Assembly (NCBI GenBank): GCA_013373445.1
Contig: JABXHV010000059.1
Coordinates: forward strand, 1-45,017
From: Paracoccaceae bacterium
GTDB lineage: Bacteria > Pseudomonadota > Alphaproteobacteria > Rhizobiales > Stappiaceae
Reading direction: 5' to 3'
DNA: 45,017 nt
The notes below the pieces were generated by a model that saw only the letters and a program-made list of their open reading frames with translations, searched no databases and was not told where the DNA came from. Each line of letters opens with the position of its first letter. Position 1 is the stretch's first letter. This document shows, one piece after another, positions 6,788 through 13,928 of this stretch. The position numbers were made by a program, and so were the translations under genes.

Positions 6788-7987
6788 ATGCTGGCGGGAC
6801 CAACGCCCGATTTGATCCGCGATCACCACCTTGGTCGAGCAAGTCTTGCGAGAAAAAATGAAAATTGGGAGTTGCTGGCTTTGATTTTGAGCGCATTGGC
6901 ATTGATTGCGGCCTTAGCCTTAGGCGCAACGCTTCTCTCTCTTGTTCCGCTGCCCCATGGTTTCTTCCGTGTCTTCGACTTTTGCAGACTGCAGGTAGCG
7001 GCGATCTCTGCCGCGGTCATTGCGTCGATCCTGGCACTTGGCCTGGTGAAGAACGGGGCTATCGAATGGGCGGTGTGGGACCTTCAAACACTCGCCCTTG
7101 TCATGGCTGTGCTGGCCTTCGTGGTCCAGAGCGCGCACATCCTGCCCTTTACCGGTCTATGGCATAAGCAAACGACGCGGTTTTTGGGCGGCGAGGCAGA
7201 CCCCTGCACCCTTTCCATTTTGACGAGCAACGTGAAGCAGAGCAATCGCGACTACCAGAAGGTTGGTGCGCTGATCGAGCGCCACACTCCCGATATCGCA
7301 GTCTTCATGGAGGTCGACGATGATTGGGTTGCAGCGCTGCGGCCTTACCTCTCGGACTATTCCAATTGCATTGAATACCCGCAAGACAACAGCTACGGCA
7401 TACTGTTTGCCACCCGGCTCGAGACAGACAAGGGATCAATTCAGTTTCTGCTTAACGAGCATATTCCAAGTGTCGATGTTGAAGTAACGCTCTCCAATGG
7501 GCAAAAGGCCCGGGTCTTCGCTTTGCACCCTGAACCGCCAATTCCAATCCGCGATACCGAAGCACGCGATGCTGAAATCCTGATCGTCAGCGAGTTGGCG
7601 AGAGACGAAGAGCGGCCAGTTATTGTGGCAGGCGATCTCAATGATGTTGCGTGGTCGCGCACAACACGTCGCTTCCTGCGTATTTCGCGACTTCTGGATC
7701 CGCGGCGCGGCCGTGGTCTCTTCAACTCCTTTGATGCCCGTTATTGGTTCTTGCGCTGGCCACTCGACCATATTTTCCTGTCGAAGCATTTTGAACTCAT
7801 CGAGATGAAGAGATTGAGCTTTGTCGGCTCTGATCATTTCCCGATGTACTATGAAGTTACGCTTGCAAACACACGGCAAAACCAAACTCCGGAACGTGCC
7901 CGCGAAGATGATCTGCAAGAGTCTGATGAGATGATTGCAGCGGAAAGACGCCGTGACCGCCCCCCAGTCGGTGAGGATTGGGAATAG
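6788..7987 (+). CDS. Membrane-anchored endonuclease/exonuclease/phosphatase (EEP) family protein
   Basis: This 399-residue protein has three N-terminal hydrophobic segments (about residues 29-52, 68-86 and 100-116) followed by an EEP catalytic domain (about 140-370). The family's metal and catalytic motifs are all visible: TSNVK near 147, FMEVDD with Glu175, HPEPP, GDLNDVAWS, PLDHIF and GSDHFP. Such domains hydrolyse phosphodiester bonds in nucleic acids, phosphoinositides or sphingomyelin; the substrate here is unknown, and the domain probably faces the periplasm. ATG 6788 is the only ATG near the start, but bases 6805-6824 look like a decayed copy of the dispersed repeat, so translation may begin later. 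The gene converges on the PepSY gene. Confidence 0.85.
   Translation: MLAGPTPDLIRDHHLGRASLARKNENWELLALILSALALIAALALGATLLSLVPLPHGFFRVFDFCRLQVAAISAAVIASILALGLVKNGAIEWAVWDLQTLALVMAVLAFVVQSAHILPFTGLWHKQTTRFLGGEADPCTLSILTSNVKQSNRDYQKVGALIERHTPDIAVFMEVDDDWVAALRPYLSDYSNCIEYPQDNSYGILFATRLETDKGSIQFLLNEHIPSVDVEVTLSNGQKARVFALHPEPPIPIRDTEARDAEILIVSELARDEERPVIVAGDLNDVAWSRTTRRFLRISRLLDPRRGRGLFNSFDARYWFLRWPLDHIFLSKHFELIEMKRLSFVGSDHFPMYYEVTLANTRQNQTPERAREDDLQESDEMIAAERRRDRPPVGEDWE
6805..6824. repeat. Decayed dispersed-repeat core within the EEP gene's 5' end
   Basis: CCCGATTTGATCCGCGATCA resembles the core of the repeats at 329, 2287 and 2471, with substitutions. It encodes PDLIRDHH at residues 7-14 of the EEP protein. 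Either the repeat was captured as coding sequence or the true start lies downstream. Confidence 0.4.
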
Positions 7988-8025
7988 GCCACGGCGTGAG
8001 ATAGACCGCCGCGGCCAATCCGGGA

Positions 8026-8067
8026 TTGGACAGGCAACTTTGGACAGGCCGCTTTCGACAGGCAGAA
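8026..8067. repeat. Three tandem 14-bp repeats between convergent genes
   Basis: Units start at 8026, 8040 and 8054: TTGGACAGGCAACT, TTGGACAGGCCGCT and TTCGACAGGCAGAA. They fill part of the 116-base gap between the convergent EEP and PepSY genes. No function is evident. Confidence 0.85.
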
Positions 8068-8103
8068 ATGAACCTGAAGCGGCACATCTCTGCCTGATCT
8101 GTT

Positions 8104-9522
8104 TTATGCGAACGCCCGACGCAAAACCGGTACGCGCGACAGCACCAGAAGATCCAGTGTGATCACCGAGATCAGGGTTATTCCCACAAGCGGGAAGAAC
8201 AACGACAGGAACAGCATGATCAACATGGCTGCGGGCCAATGGGGCAGATTGCCAGGCACCTTTGGTGCGAAGATCCGCGCCGAGGTCTTTTTCGGACGCC
8301 TGATCCACCACATGACCACGCCGGTCACGCACAGGAACATCACGGAAAGACAGATCGCCGTGTTCAAAACAAGGTTCCAAAGACCCATCAACCCCATGTG
8401 AAAGGGTGTTCCCACGGCCATCATCTTGCCTGCGAGCGAGTAGTCCTCAAAGCCGACATTGGCCAGAATGCGACCGGTGTATTGGTCGACATGCATCGTT
8501 CTGTCAGCGGTCGGTGACTGCGCGTCGCCGCTCATTGTGTCCTGGTTGATTGTCCACACGCCGGTCTCACTTTGCGGATAGCTGATGCGGTACCGCCGCT
8601 CCAACCCGACCGCATTTGCCAAGGCGGCAACACTGTCGATATCGACCTTTACGCCAGGAGCAATTCCGACAACACCGCCCGTTGAACCGGAAGCTGGCAA
8701 CTGTGTTTGCTCAAGAGCCCACGGCACATCGGAACGAACGCCATCGTTGAGCGAGGCATGGGTCAAATCCGACAAGGGAACATTATCCCATTTTTCAGCC
8801 GGGAAGGTGTTCCAGGCCTGCATCAACTTGCTGCCCCAGACACCCGTCCAGGAATGACCCGTCAGCAGGAACAGGATCAGGAAGGGTGCGAACACCACCC
8901 CAATGGTGGTGTGCAGGCTCTTCCAGAGAGGTCGGCCCGGCTTTGACAGGTCCGGCACGATGCTGCGCACAAGCCCCGTCCCACGTGGCCACCACAAGTA
9001 GATTCCGGTGACGAGGAGTATCACAGAAAGACCCGCTGCTATCTCCAGCATTCTGTCGCCGGTCACGCCGAGCATGAGGTCACTATGCAGGTTATCGGCA
9101 AAGTCATACCAGCCTGCACGTCGATCCCACGTATCGACAACTGTGCCCTTATAGGGATCAACGGCCACCATCTTGGTTCCGGCATCTGTCGATATTCTAA
9201 AGACGGAGACGTTGTTGTCCGCCTGACCCTTAAGCCATTCAACAATGGTACCGCCGGGAGCTGCCTCAAGCGCAGCGGCTGACTGGCTCTGAATAGAGAC
9301 CATCTGCCCGGAGGGCGGGACATCGACGACAATACGTTCGCCGTCACGTCCGCCAAAATAGGCGATGTACATCATCGTCATGCCCGTCGCAGCCAGCGTA
9401 AGAAGAAACGGGACAACAAAGATACCGGCGTAAAAGTGCCAGCGCCAAGCCGCGAAATAGAAGGGGCTTGCGCGCCCGGAAACAGGCGCTTCCTGCTTCG
9501 AAGAAGATTGATTTTCTGACAT
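8104..9522 (-). CDS. PepSY-associated transmembrane protein (PiuB-like)
   Basis: This 472-residue inner-membrane protein starts with WRWHFYAGIFVVPFLLTLAATG (residues 26-47), the classic first helix of the PepSY_TM family. Further helices include IAAGLSVILLVTGIYLWWP, the segment after LHTTIGV, and LNTAICLSVMFLCVTGVVMWW. Two more hydrophobic segments end the chain. PepSY-type periplasmic segments lie between the helices. Members are usually found with TonB-dependent receptors and are implicated in siderophore iron release or reduction, sometimes copper. Histidines in the first and later helices (His29, LHTTIGV, HMGL) could bind haem; this is inference. The DUF2946-like gene upstream on the same strand is 54 bases away and probably co-transcribed. 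No receptor gene is in the window. Confidence 0.88.
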   Translation of the reverse strand: MSENQSSSKQEAPVSGRASPFYFAAWRWHFYAGIFVVPFLLTLAATGMTMMYIAYFGGRDGERIVVDVPPSGQMVSIQSQSAAALEAAPGGTIVEWLKGQADNNVSVFRISTDAGTKMVAVDPYKGTVVDTWDRRAGWYDFADNLHSDLMLGVTGDRMLEIAAGLSVILLVTGIYLWWPRGTGLVRSIVPDLSKPGRPLWKSLHTTIGVVFAPFLILFLLTGHSWTGVWGSKLMQAWNTFPAEKWDNVPLSDLTHASLNDGVRSDVPWALEQTQLPASGSTGGVVGIAPGVKVDIDSVAALANAVGLERRYRISYPQSETGVWTINQDTMSGDAQSPTADRTMHVDQYTGRILANVGFEDYSLAGKMMAVGTPFHMGLMGLWNLVLNTAICLSVMFLCVTGVVMWWIRRPKKTSARIFAPKVPGNLPHWPAAMLIMLFLSLFFPLVGITLISVITLDLLVLSRVPVLRRAFA

Positions 9523-9535
9523 GTGAGTTACCTTA

Positions 9536-9557
9536 GCGCGCCCAACAATCGGCGCGC
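9536..9557 (-). promoter_or_regulatory. GC-only hairpin just before the PepSY gene start
   Basis: Perfect 7-bp arms, GCGCGCC (9536-9542) and GGCGCGC (9551-9557), flank an 8-base loop. The structure ends 14 bases upstream of the PepSY start codon at 9522, in the 54-base gap after the DUF2946-type gene. It could act as an intercistronic attenuator or processing site, or affect access to the ribosome site. No U tract follows, so a simple terminator is less likely. Confidence 0.45.
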
Positions 9558-9576
9558 ATCACAGGCGAGCGAACCG

Positions 9577-10032
9577 TCAGGCTAGATCAAATGGAATGTG
9601 ACTTTGAAAAATCAGACTCACAGGTGGCGCGCGCGCCTGAGAATGCCGTTGGCTCTCTTGCTTTGGGTGGCCAACCTGGCTGATGTTCCATGAGATCTTG
9701 TGGGGCTGAGGAAAGCCCAGAGGCAACGCAATCTGCTTGGGTCGGTCAGCGCTCAGGAGAGCTGCGAACGAACACGGCGACGCCTTGTGCTCTATAGGTG
9801 TTTCGGCTGGCGACTGTTCATCGCTGACCGGCGCAGATACTGAGGGCAGCGCCAACGGGCCAAAGCCGGTACAAATCACCAGTCCGGTCGAACCATCCGA
9901 GGTCTTGCCTGGCATCAGGCCCTGGGGAAGCAACAGTCCAAGCAGAATTGGCAGCAGACACAGGAACCGTGCTGCTGGCAAAATTTCTCTCAAGACAAGC
10001 CGGAATGCGGAGCCCCGCTGAACCTCACCCAT
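9577..10032 (-). CDS. Small DUF2946-type exported or membrane protein
   Basis: The 151-residue product has one strong N-terminal hydrophobic segment (ARFLCLLPILLGLLLPQGLMP, about residues 21-41). This is followed by GLVICTGFGPLALP and, further on, a SPCSFAALLSA motif. A hydrophobic helix ending in G-MP, then LVICTG, then a C-x-F-A motif is the pattern I associate with DUF2946, small cysteine-containing proteins found next to copper or iron uptake genes. ATG 10032 was chosen; a TTG two codons earlier is possible, and neither has a clear ribosome site. The PepSY membrane protein follows on the same strand, supporting a shared role in metal handling (inference). Confidence 0.6.
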   Translation of the reverse strand: MGEVQRGSAFRLVLREILPAARFLCLLPILLGLLLPQGLMPGKTSDGSTGLVICTGFGPLALPSVSAPVSDEQSPAETPIEHKASPCSFAALLSADRPKQIALPLGFPQPHKISWNISQVGHPKQESQRHSQARAPPVSLIFQSHIPFDLA

Positions 10033-10395
10033 AGCCAAGACGTATCCCAGCGTTTCAGCTCAGGCAAGCCTGAACAGACAGTCGTCCTCTTTATCCATGG
10101 AGGACAAAGTCATTGCGAAAGAATATTTATCAACGCAATCGCTTGATCTGTATTCGGCTCTCCACTAGCTTGCAGTTCATCAGACGGCGTCCTGCACAGG
10201 ACTGAAAGCTATTCCAGCGAAAGCTGACCCAAATCGGGAGCGGAACCTGGAGCTGTCACGCGCGTTTTTCAGTGGTCTTTCGACGATGGACCCAGAAATA
10301 TTGCGTTGCTTTCTCCCTTGTGGGCAACGCCAATGGACAGTGTTCCAAAACACATTTCCCAGCAATCGATGCAGGGACGCAAGGGAGTTTCAACC
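10033..10395. other. Divergent intergenic region before the cobalamin run
   Basis: This 363-base interval separates the minus-strand DUF2946/PepSY pair from the plus-strand cobalamin run, so promoters for both should lie here. Two dyads are visible: ATTGCG/CGCAAT (10112-10117 and 10134-10139) around an A/T-rich centre, and a 7-bp hairpin at 10303-10330. I looked for the conserved parts of a cobalamin riboswitch (the GCCACTG B12 box and the AGGGAA-GGTG core) and did not find them on the plus strand. I see no gene in it. Confidence 0.6.
10303..10330 (+). promoter_or_regulatory. Leader hairpin upstream of the cobalamin run
   Basis: GCGTTGC (10303-10309) pairs with GCAACGC (10324-10330) across a 14-base loop. 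Flanking ATT/AAT can extend the stem with a one-base bulge. It lies 65 bases before the first start codon of the cobalamin run and could be a leader structure. It could equally be a DNA-level dyad for a repressor. Confidence 0.4.
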
Positions 10396-10671
10396 ATGAG
10401 CAGATTTACCGTCCGAACAGGCATGTCCTGTGCCTTTGCAATGGCAAGCCTTCCGTTGCTGAGCGGATCTGCGTTTGCTCATGTGGGCCATATTGGCGAG
10501 CTTGCCGGTCACTCGCATTGGGCCGGTGCCGCAGCCCTCGCCGGAGCAGCGGCGATTGCCGGTCTGCTGGCTTTGCGCGGCAAGAAGAAAAAGAACCGCG
10601 AAGAGTCCGACGGCAAGGCGCCGGACGTTTCCGACACCCCTGAAGCAGATGCAGAAGCAAAGACCGCCTGA
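10396..10671 (+). CDS. Small exported/membrane protein, DUF6732-type, first gene of the cobalamin run
   Basis: From ATG 10396, preceded by AAGGGAG at a good distance, the product has 91 residues. A signal peptide or first helix ends at SGSAFA, leaving a His-bearing HVGHIGELAGHSHW segment. A second helix follows (WAGAAALAGAAAIAGLLAL), then a Lys/Arg stop-transfer and an acidic tail. The HxGHxxELAGHxHW pattern with one helix and a charged tail is what I recall for DUF6732, a family without known function. Its stop codon overlaps the cbiX start by one base, so the two are probably translationally coupled. The histidines might bind cobalt or another metal at the periplasmic face; this is inference only. 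Confidence 0.7.
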   Translation: MSRFTVRTGMSCAFAMASLPLLSGSAFAHVGHIGELAGHSHWAGAAALAGAAAIAGLLALRGKKKKNREESDGKAPDVSDTPEADAEAKTA

Positions 10672-11789
10672 TGACCGAGAAACTTGGATTGATGATTTGT
10701 GGCCATGGCAGCCGCAACAAGGGTGCCGTCAAGCAATTTGCCCAGCTTGCAGAAGGGTTGAAAACCCGCTTCCCAGACTGGCCCGTTGAGTATGGCTATC
10801 TGGAATTTGCCAACCCGGTGATCCACGATGGTCTCAACAAATTGCGCGAGCAAGGCTGCACCCATGTTCTGGCGGTGCCAGGCATGCTGTTCGCCGCTGG
10901 ACACGCAAAGAACGATATCCCTTCAGTCCTGAACACCTATCAGGCGCAACATCCCGAGATGCGCATTTCCTACGGGCGCGAGCTTGCTGTCGATACGCGC
11001 ATGGTGCGCGCCGCAGGTGCCAGGGTTCAGGAAGCGCTGGACGAAGCCGGCAAAGATGTCGACTTGCACGATACTTTGCTGATGGTGGTCGGGCGCGGGT
11101 CCTCCGATCCGGATGCGAACTCCAATGTCTGCAAGATCACCCGCCTCCTTTGGGAAGGCATGGGCTTTGGCTGGGCCGAGACCAGCTATTCAGGTGTGAC
11201 CTTCCCGCTCGTGGCTCCCGGCCTCGAGCATGCCGCCAAGCTTGGCTACAAGCGCATTATCGTCTTCCCGTATTTCCTGTTTACCGGCGTGCTGGTGCAG
11301 CGGATCTATTCTGCAGTCGATGATGTCGCCGCGCGCCATCCGGAGATTGAGTTTGTCAAAGCCGGTTACCTCAACGACCACCCGCAGGTGATCGACACCA
11401 TGGCAGACCGCGTGCAGGAAATCCTGCAAGGCAACAACGTCATGAATTGCCAGATGTGCAAATACCGCGAACAGGTCCTCGGATTTGAGGCGGAAATCGG
11501 CCTGGCGCAGGAAAGCCATCACCACCACGTTGAGGGCCTCGGGTCGGAAGCTGAGTGCAAATTATGCGACGAGCTGTGTACCGGTGCATGTGAAAAGCTG
11601 GTGCGTGCCGGTGGGCATCACCACCATGACCACGGGCATTCCCATGGCCATGATCACAAGCACGATCATCATCATCATCACGGCGATCACACTCATGAGC
11701 ATGACCACAAAGACGACCATGGCCACCATCATCACCCCTACCCGCATGCGGACCATCCGCTGGGGCCAAAGTCGATGAATGATGACTGA
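10671..11789 (+). CDS. cbiX: Sirohydrochlorin cobaltochelatase CbiX, long form with cysteine cluster and His-rich tail
   Basis: The 372-residue protein inserts cobalt into sirohydrochlorin (or a close corrin precursor), the early-cobalt step of B12 synthesis. The N-terminal half has GHGSRNKG with the likely catalytic His12, and AAGHAKNDIP with His78. The C-terminal half repeats the chelatase fold. Residues 258-263 are MNCQMC, matching the MxCxxC motif that holds an iron-sulfur cluster in Bacillus megaterium CbiX. A second cluster, Cys296, Cys299, Cys303 and Cys307, follows. Residues 315 to about 360 are very rich in His and Asp and may store or deliver metal. The start overlaps the previous stop, and the cobH start overlaps its own stop, each by one base. 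Confidence 0.95.
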   Translation: MTEKLGLMICGHGSRNKGAVKQFAQLAEGLKTRFPDWPVEYGYLEFANPVIHDGLNKLREQGCTHVLAVPGMLFAAGHAKNDIPSVLNTYQAQHPEMRISYGRELAVDTRMVRAAGARVQEALDEAGKDVDLHDTLLMVVGRGSSDPDANSNVCKITRLLWEGMGFGWAETSYSGVTFPLVAPGLEHAAKLGYKRIIVFPYFLFTGVLVQRIYSAVDDVAARHPEIEFVKAGYLNDHPQVIDTMADRVQEILQGNNVMNCQMCKYREQVLGFEAEIGLAQESHHHHVEGLGSEAECKLCDELCTGACEKLVRAGGHHHHDHGHSHGHDHKHDHHHHHGDHTHEHDHKDDHGHHHHPYPHADHPLGPKSMNDD

Positions 11790-12454
11790 TGGACAACAGC
11801 CAGGCCCTTGCACCGCTCGACTATATCCGTGATCCGCATGAGATCTATCGCAAGTCGTTTGCCACAGTGCGCCGGGAAGCGGATATCGACAGTTTGCCGG
11901 ATGACATGCAGGCCGTTGCCATTCGTCTCATACATGCGTGCGGCATGGTCGACCTGGTGGATGATCTGGTGTTCTCAGCAGATGCTGCCAAGGCTGGTCA
12001 TGAGGCGATCAGTCGGGGTGCGACGGTCCTGACTGATGTGGAGATGGTGTCCCATGGCATCATTCGTTCTCGCCTGACCAAGGGCAACAAAGTCCTGTGT
12101 ACCTTGAACGAGGCCTCTGTCCCTGATCTGTCAAAAGACCTTGGAACAACCCGTTCGGCGGCTGCCGTCGAACTATGGCGAGACCATCTAGCGGGGGCAG
12201 TGGTTGCTATTGGTAATGCTCCCACAGCGCTGTTTCATCTGCTTGAGATGATTGATCGCACAGGTGTTCGCCCGGCGCTTGTTTTGGGATTTCCAGTTGG
12301 CTTCGTCGGGGCAGAAGAGTCCAAGCAGGCTCTGGCTGAAAATCCGTTCAACCTCCCATACATCGCCGTTGCGGGGCGGCGTGGTGGATCTGCGATGGCG
12401 GCGGCGGCTGTGAATGCCCTTGCAGCCGGTCTTCCAGAAGAGGCAAGCGCATGA
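11789..12454 (+). CDS. cobH: Precorrin-8X methylmutase
   Basis: CobH/CbiC moves the C-11 methyl group to C-12, turning precorrin-8X into hydrogenobyrinate (or the cobalt form into cobyrinate). The 221-residue length is close to the family norm of about 210. The family hallmark around the catalytic histidine is RLIHACGMVDLVDDLVFS at about residues 48-65. The C-terminal GFPVGFVGAEESKQAL and AVAGRRGGSAMAAAAVNAL blocks are also characteristic. The start shares one base with the cbiX stop, and the stop overlaps the following small gene by four bases (ATGA). Confidence 0.96.
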   Translation: MDNSQALAPLDYIRDPHEIYRKSFATVRREADIDSLPDDMQAVAIRLIHACGMVDLVDDLVFSADAAKAGHEAISRGATVLTDVEMVSHGIIRSRLTKGNKVLCTLNEASVPDLSKDLGTTRSAAAVELWRDHLAGAVVAIGNAPTALFHLLEMIDRTGVRPALVLGFPVGFVGAEESKQALAENPFNLPYIAVAGRRGGSAMAAAAVNALAAGLPEEASA

Positions 12455-12675
12455 GCCCTCCGAAAAAGCCAGGTTTCAAGTCAACTGGATCAAAGCCGGT
12501 TTTGAAGTCACGTGGGTTCTTGTCCCATGGCACGACAGACGAAAAAGGCGACCCCGTCCGTCGGTCAACAGGCATGCGAAAAACTAGCAAAGCACAAACC
12601 GATACAGCGCCCAGCACACCGGGTGAGCTGAACCAGATCAAGCCCAAACGCGACTATTCACTGGAGCGCAAATGA
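12451..12675 (+). CDS. 74-residue basic protein of unknown function inside the cobalamin run
   Basis: I do not recognise this gene. It overlaps cobH and cobL by four bases each through ATGA junctions, so it sits in the translationally coupled chain and is very likely real. The product is hydrophilic and rich in Lys, Ser, Thr and Pro, with no membrane segment, cysteine or obvious fold, and is probably largely disordered. It has no ribosome site of its own distinct from the cobH 3' end, as expected for coupled re-initiation. Possible roles are a small accessory or scaffold peptide for the methyltransferases, or a spacer that maintains coupling between cobH and cobL. Confidence 0.7.
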   Translation: MSPPKKPGFKSTGSKPVLKSRGFLSHGTTDEKGDPVRRSTGMRKTSKAQTDTAPSTPGELNQIKPKRDYSLERK

Positions 12676-13928
12676 CAGAGGCCTGGCTCAAAATCATTGG
12701 TGTTTCCGAAGACGGGCACCTGTCGGCGACGGCGCGTGATGCGCTGTCCCAGGCCAAAACCATCTTCGGTAGTCAAAGGTTGTTAGACCTGATTGCAGCC
12801 GACGCATCAGGTCAGAGTGTTCTGGCAAAGGCTGAGCTCCTCACCTGGCCGAGCCCCTTTTCGTCAGTCTATCCGATGCTGGAGGCGCTGCGAGGAACCT
12901 CAACTGCCATTCTGGCAAGTGGTGATCCTCAGTGGTTTGGCATCGGGGCATCGCTCACCAAACGCTTTGCCACCACCGAGATCGAGAGTTTTCCTGCAGT
13001 TTCGTCATTTCAGTTGGCGGCCGCCCGTATGGGCTGGAGCCTGCAGGATGTCGAAACGTTTTCGATCCACGGACGTCCCATCGAGACACTTCGCTGCGTG
13101 CTTTACCCGGGCGCGCGCATCATCGCGCTCACCAGCAATGGGGTCGCGCCTCACAAGGTCGCCAGCCTGTTGCGTGATGCCGATCTTGGCCGGGCCAAGA
13201 TAAGCGTTCTGGAGGCGATGGGCAGTGCGAACGAAAGCCGCATTGATGGCTCCGCCGAGACATGGACCGCAAGCGTTGCTGATTTCCACGTGCTGGCAAT
13301 CGAGATCCCGCGCGATGCCCGCCTGTCTCATGCGCCCCGCAGCTCCGGCTTACCGGACGAGGCTTTCGAGCATGATGGCAAAATGACCAAGGCAGAAGTG
13401 CGGGCCATAACGCTTGCCAGTCTGCAACCCTATCCAGGTGCTCTTCTTTGGGACATCGGCTCAGGCTGCGGTTCGGTTGCCATCGAATGGATGCGGGCAG
13501 CACGAAACGCAAAAGCCATCGGACTTGAGCCACATCAAGATCGCCGTCAGATGAGTGTTCAAAATGCCAATGCGCTCGGAGTTCCCGATCTCACGGTGAT
13601 GGATGCCAAGGCACCGGAAGCACTCGACGGTCTGCCAACGCCCGATGCGATCTTCATCGGCGGCGGACTGACAACGCCGCACCTTCTGGAGACTTGCCAC
13701 GATGCCTTGAAACCCGGCGGTCGGCTTGTGGCCAATGCGGTCACGCTGGAAAGCGAAGCGGTCCTTCTCGATGCCTTCCAAAGGTTGGGCGGAGACCTGA
13801 CCCGCATAGCCATTCACCGCGCCGACCCGGTTGGGCATTTGACAGGCTGGCGCCCCTCGATGCCTGTCACCCATTGGGTGTTGGTCAAGGCAGCAGGTCA
13901 CGCCAAACACGAGGACCCGGCAAAATGA
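12672..13928 (+). CDS. cobL: Precorrin-6Y C5,15-methyltransferase (decarboxylating), CbiE-CbiT fusion
   Basis: CobL methylates C-5 and C-15 and removes the acetate carboxyl at C-12. The 418-residue protein has an N-terminal tetrapyrrole-methylase (CbiE) domain at about residues 1-215, with LASGDPQWFGIG near residue 81. The C-terminal Rossmann-type SAM methyltransferase (CbiT) domain spans about 235-410, with the SAM-binding loop DIGSGCGS at residues 261-268. This fused form is usual in Proteobacteria. It overlaps the small upstream gene and downstream cobI by four bases each. Confidence 0.96.
   Translation: MTEAWLKIIGVSEDGHLSATARDALSQAKTIFGSQRLLDLIAADASGQSVLAKAELLTWPSPFSSVYPMLEALRGTSTAILASGDPQWFGIGASLTKRFATTEIESFPAVSSFQLAAARMGWSLQDVETFSIHGRPIETLRCVLYPGARIIALTSNGVAPHKVASLLRDADLGRAKISVLEAMGSANESRIDGSAETWTASVADFHVLAIEIPRDARLSHAPRSSGLPDEAFEHDGKMTKAEVRAITLASLQPYPGALLWDIGSGCGSVAIEWMRAARNAKAIGLEPHQDRRQMSVQNANALGVPDLTVMDAKAPEALDGLPTPDAIFIGGGLTTPHLLETCHDALKPGGRLVANAVTLESEAVLLDAFQRLGGDLTRIAIHRADPVGHLTGWRPSMPVTHWVLVKAAGHAKHEDPAK

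Noticed and set aside
6651-6815. 54-codon plus-strand reading frame before the EEP gene
   Set aside because: It has no ribosome site, overlaps the EEP start and the decayed repeat, and its translation resembles nothing I recognise.
10150-10395. Cobalamin riboswitch upstream of the cobalamin run
   Set aside because: The AAATCGGGAGCGGAACC and CAGTGG fragments recall parts of one, but the B12 box, the AGGGAA-GGTG core and their order are absent on the plus strand.
11640-11760. His-codon repeat of cbiX as a minisatellite
   Set aside because: CAT/CAC, GAC/GAT and GGC codons are mixed without a fixed nucleotide period, so it looks selected at the protein level.
11440-11813. Minus-strand reading frames opposite the CbiX tail
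   Set aside because: They are complements of the His/Asp-rich codons and have no start signals or family features.
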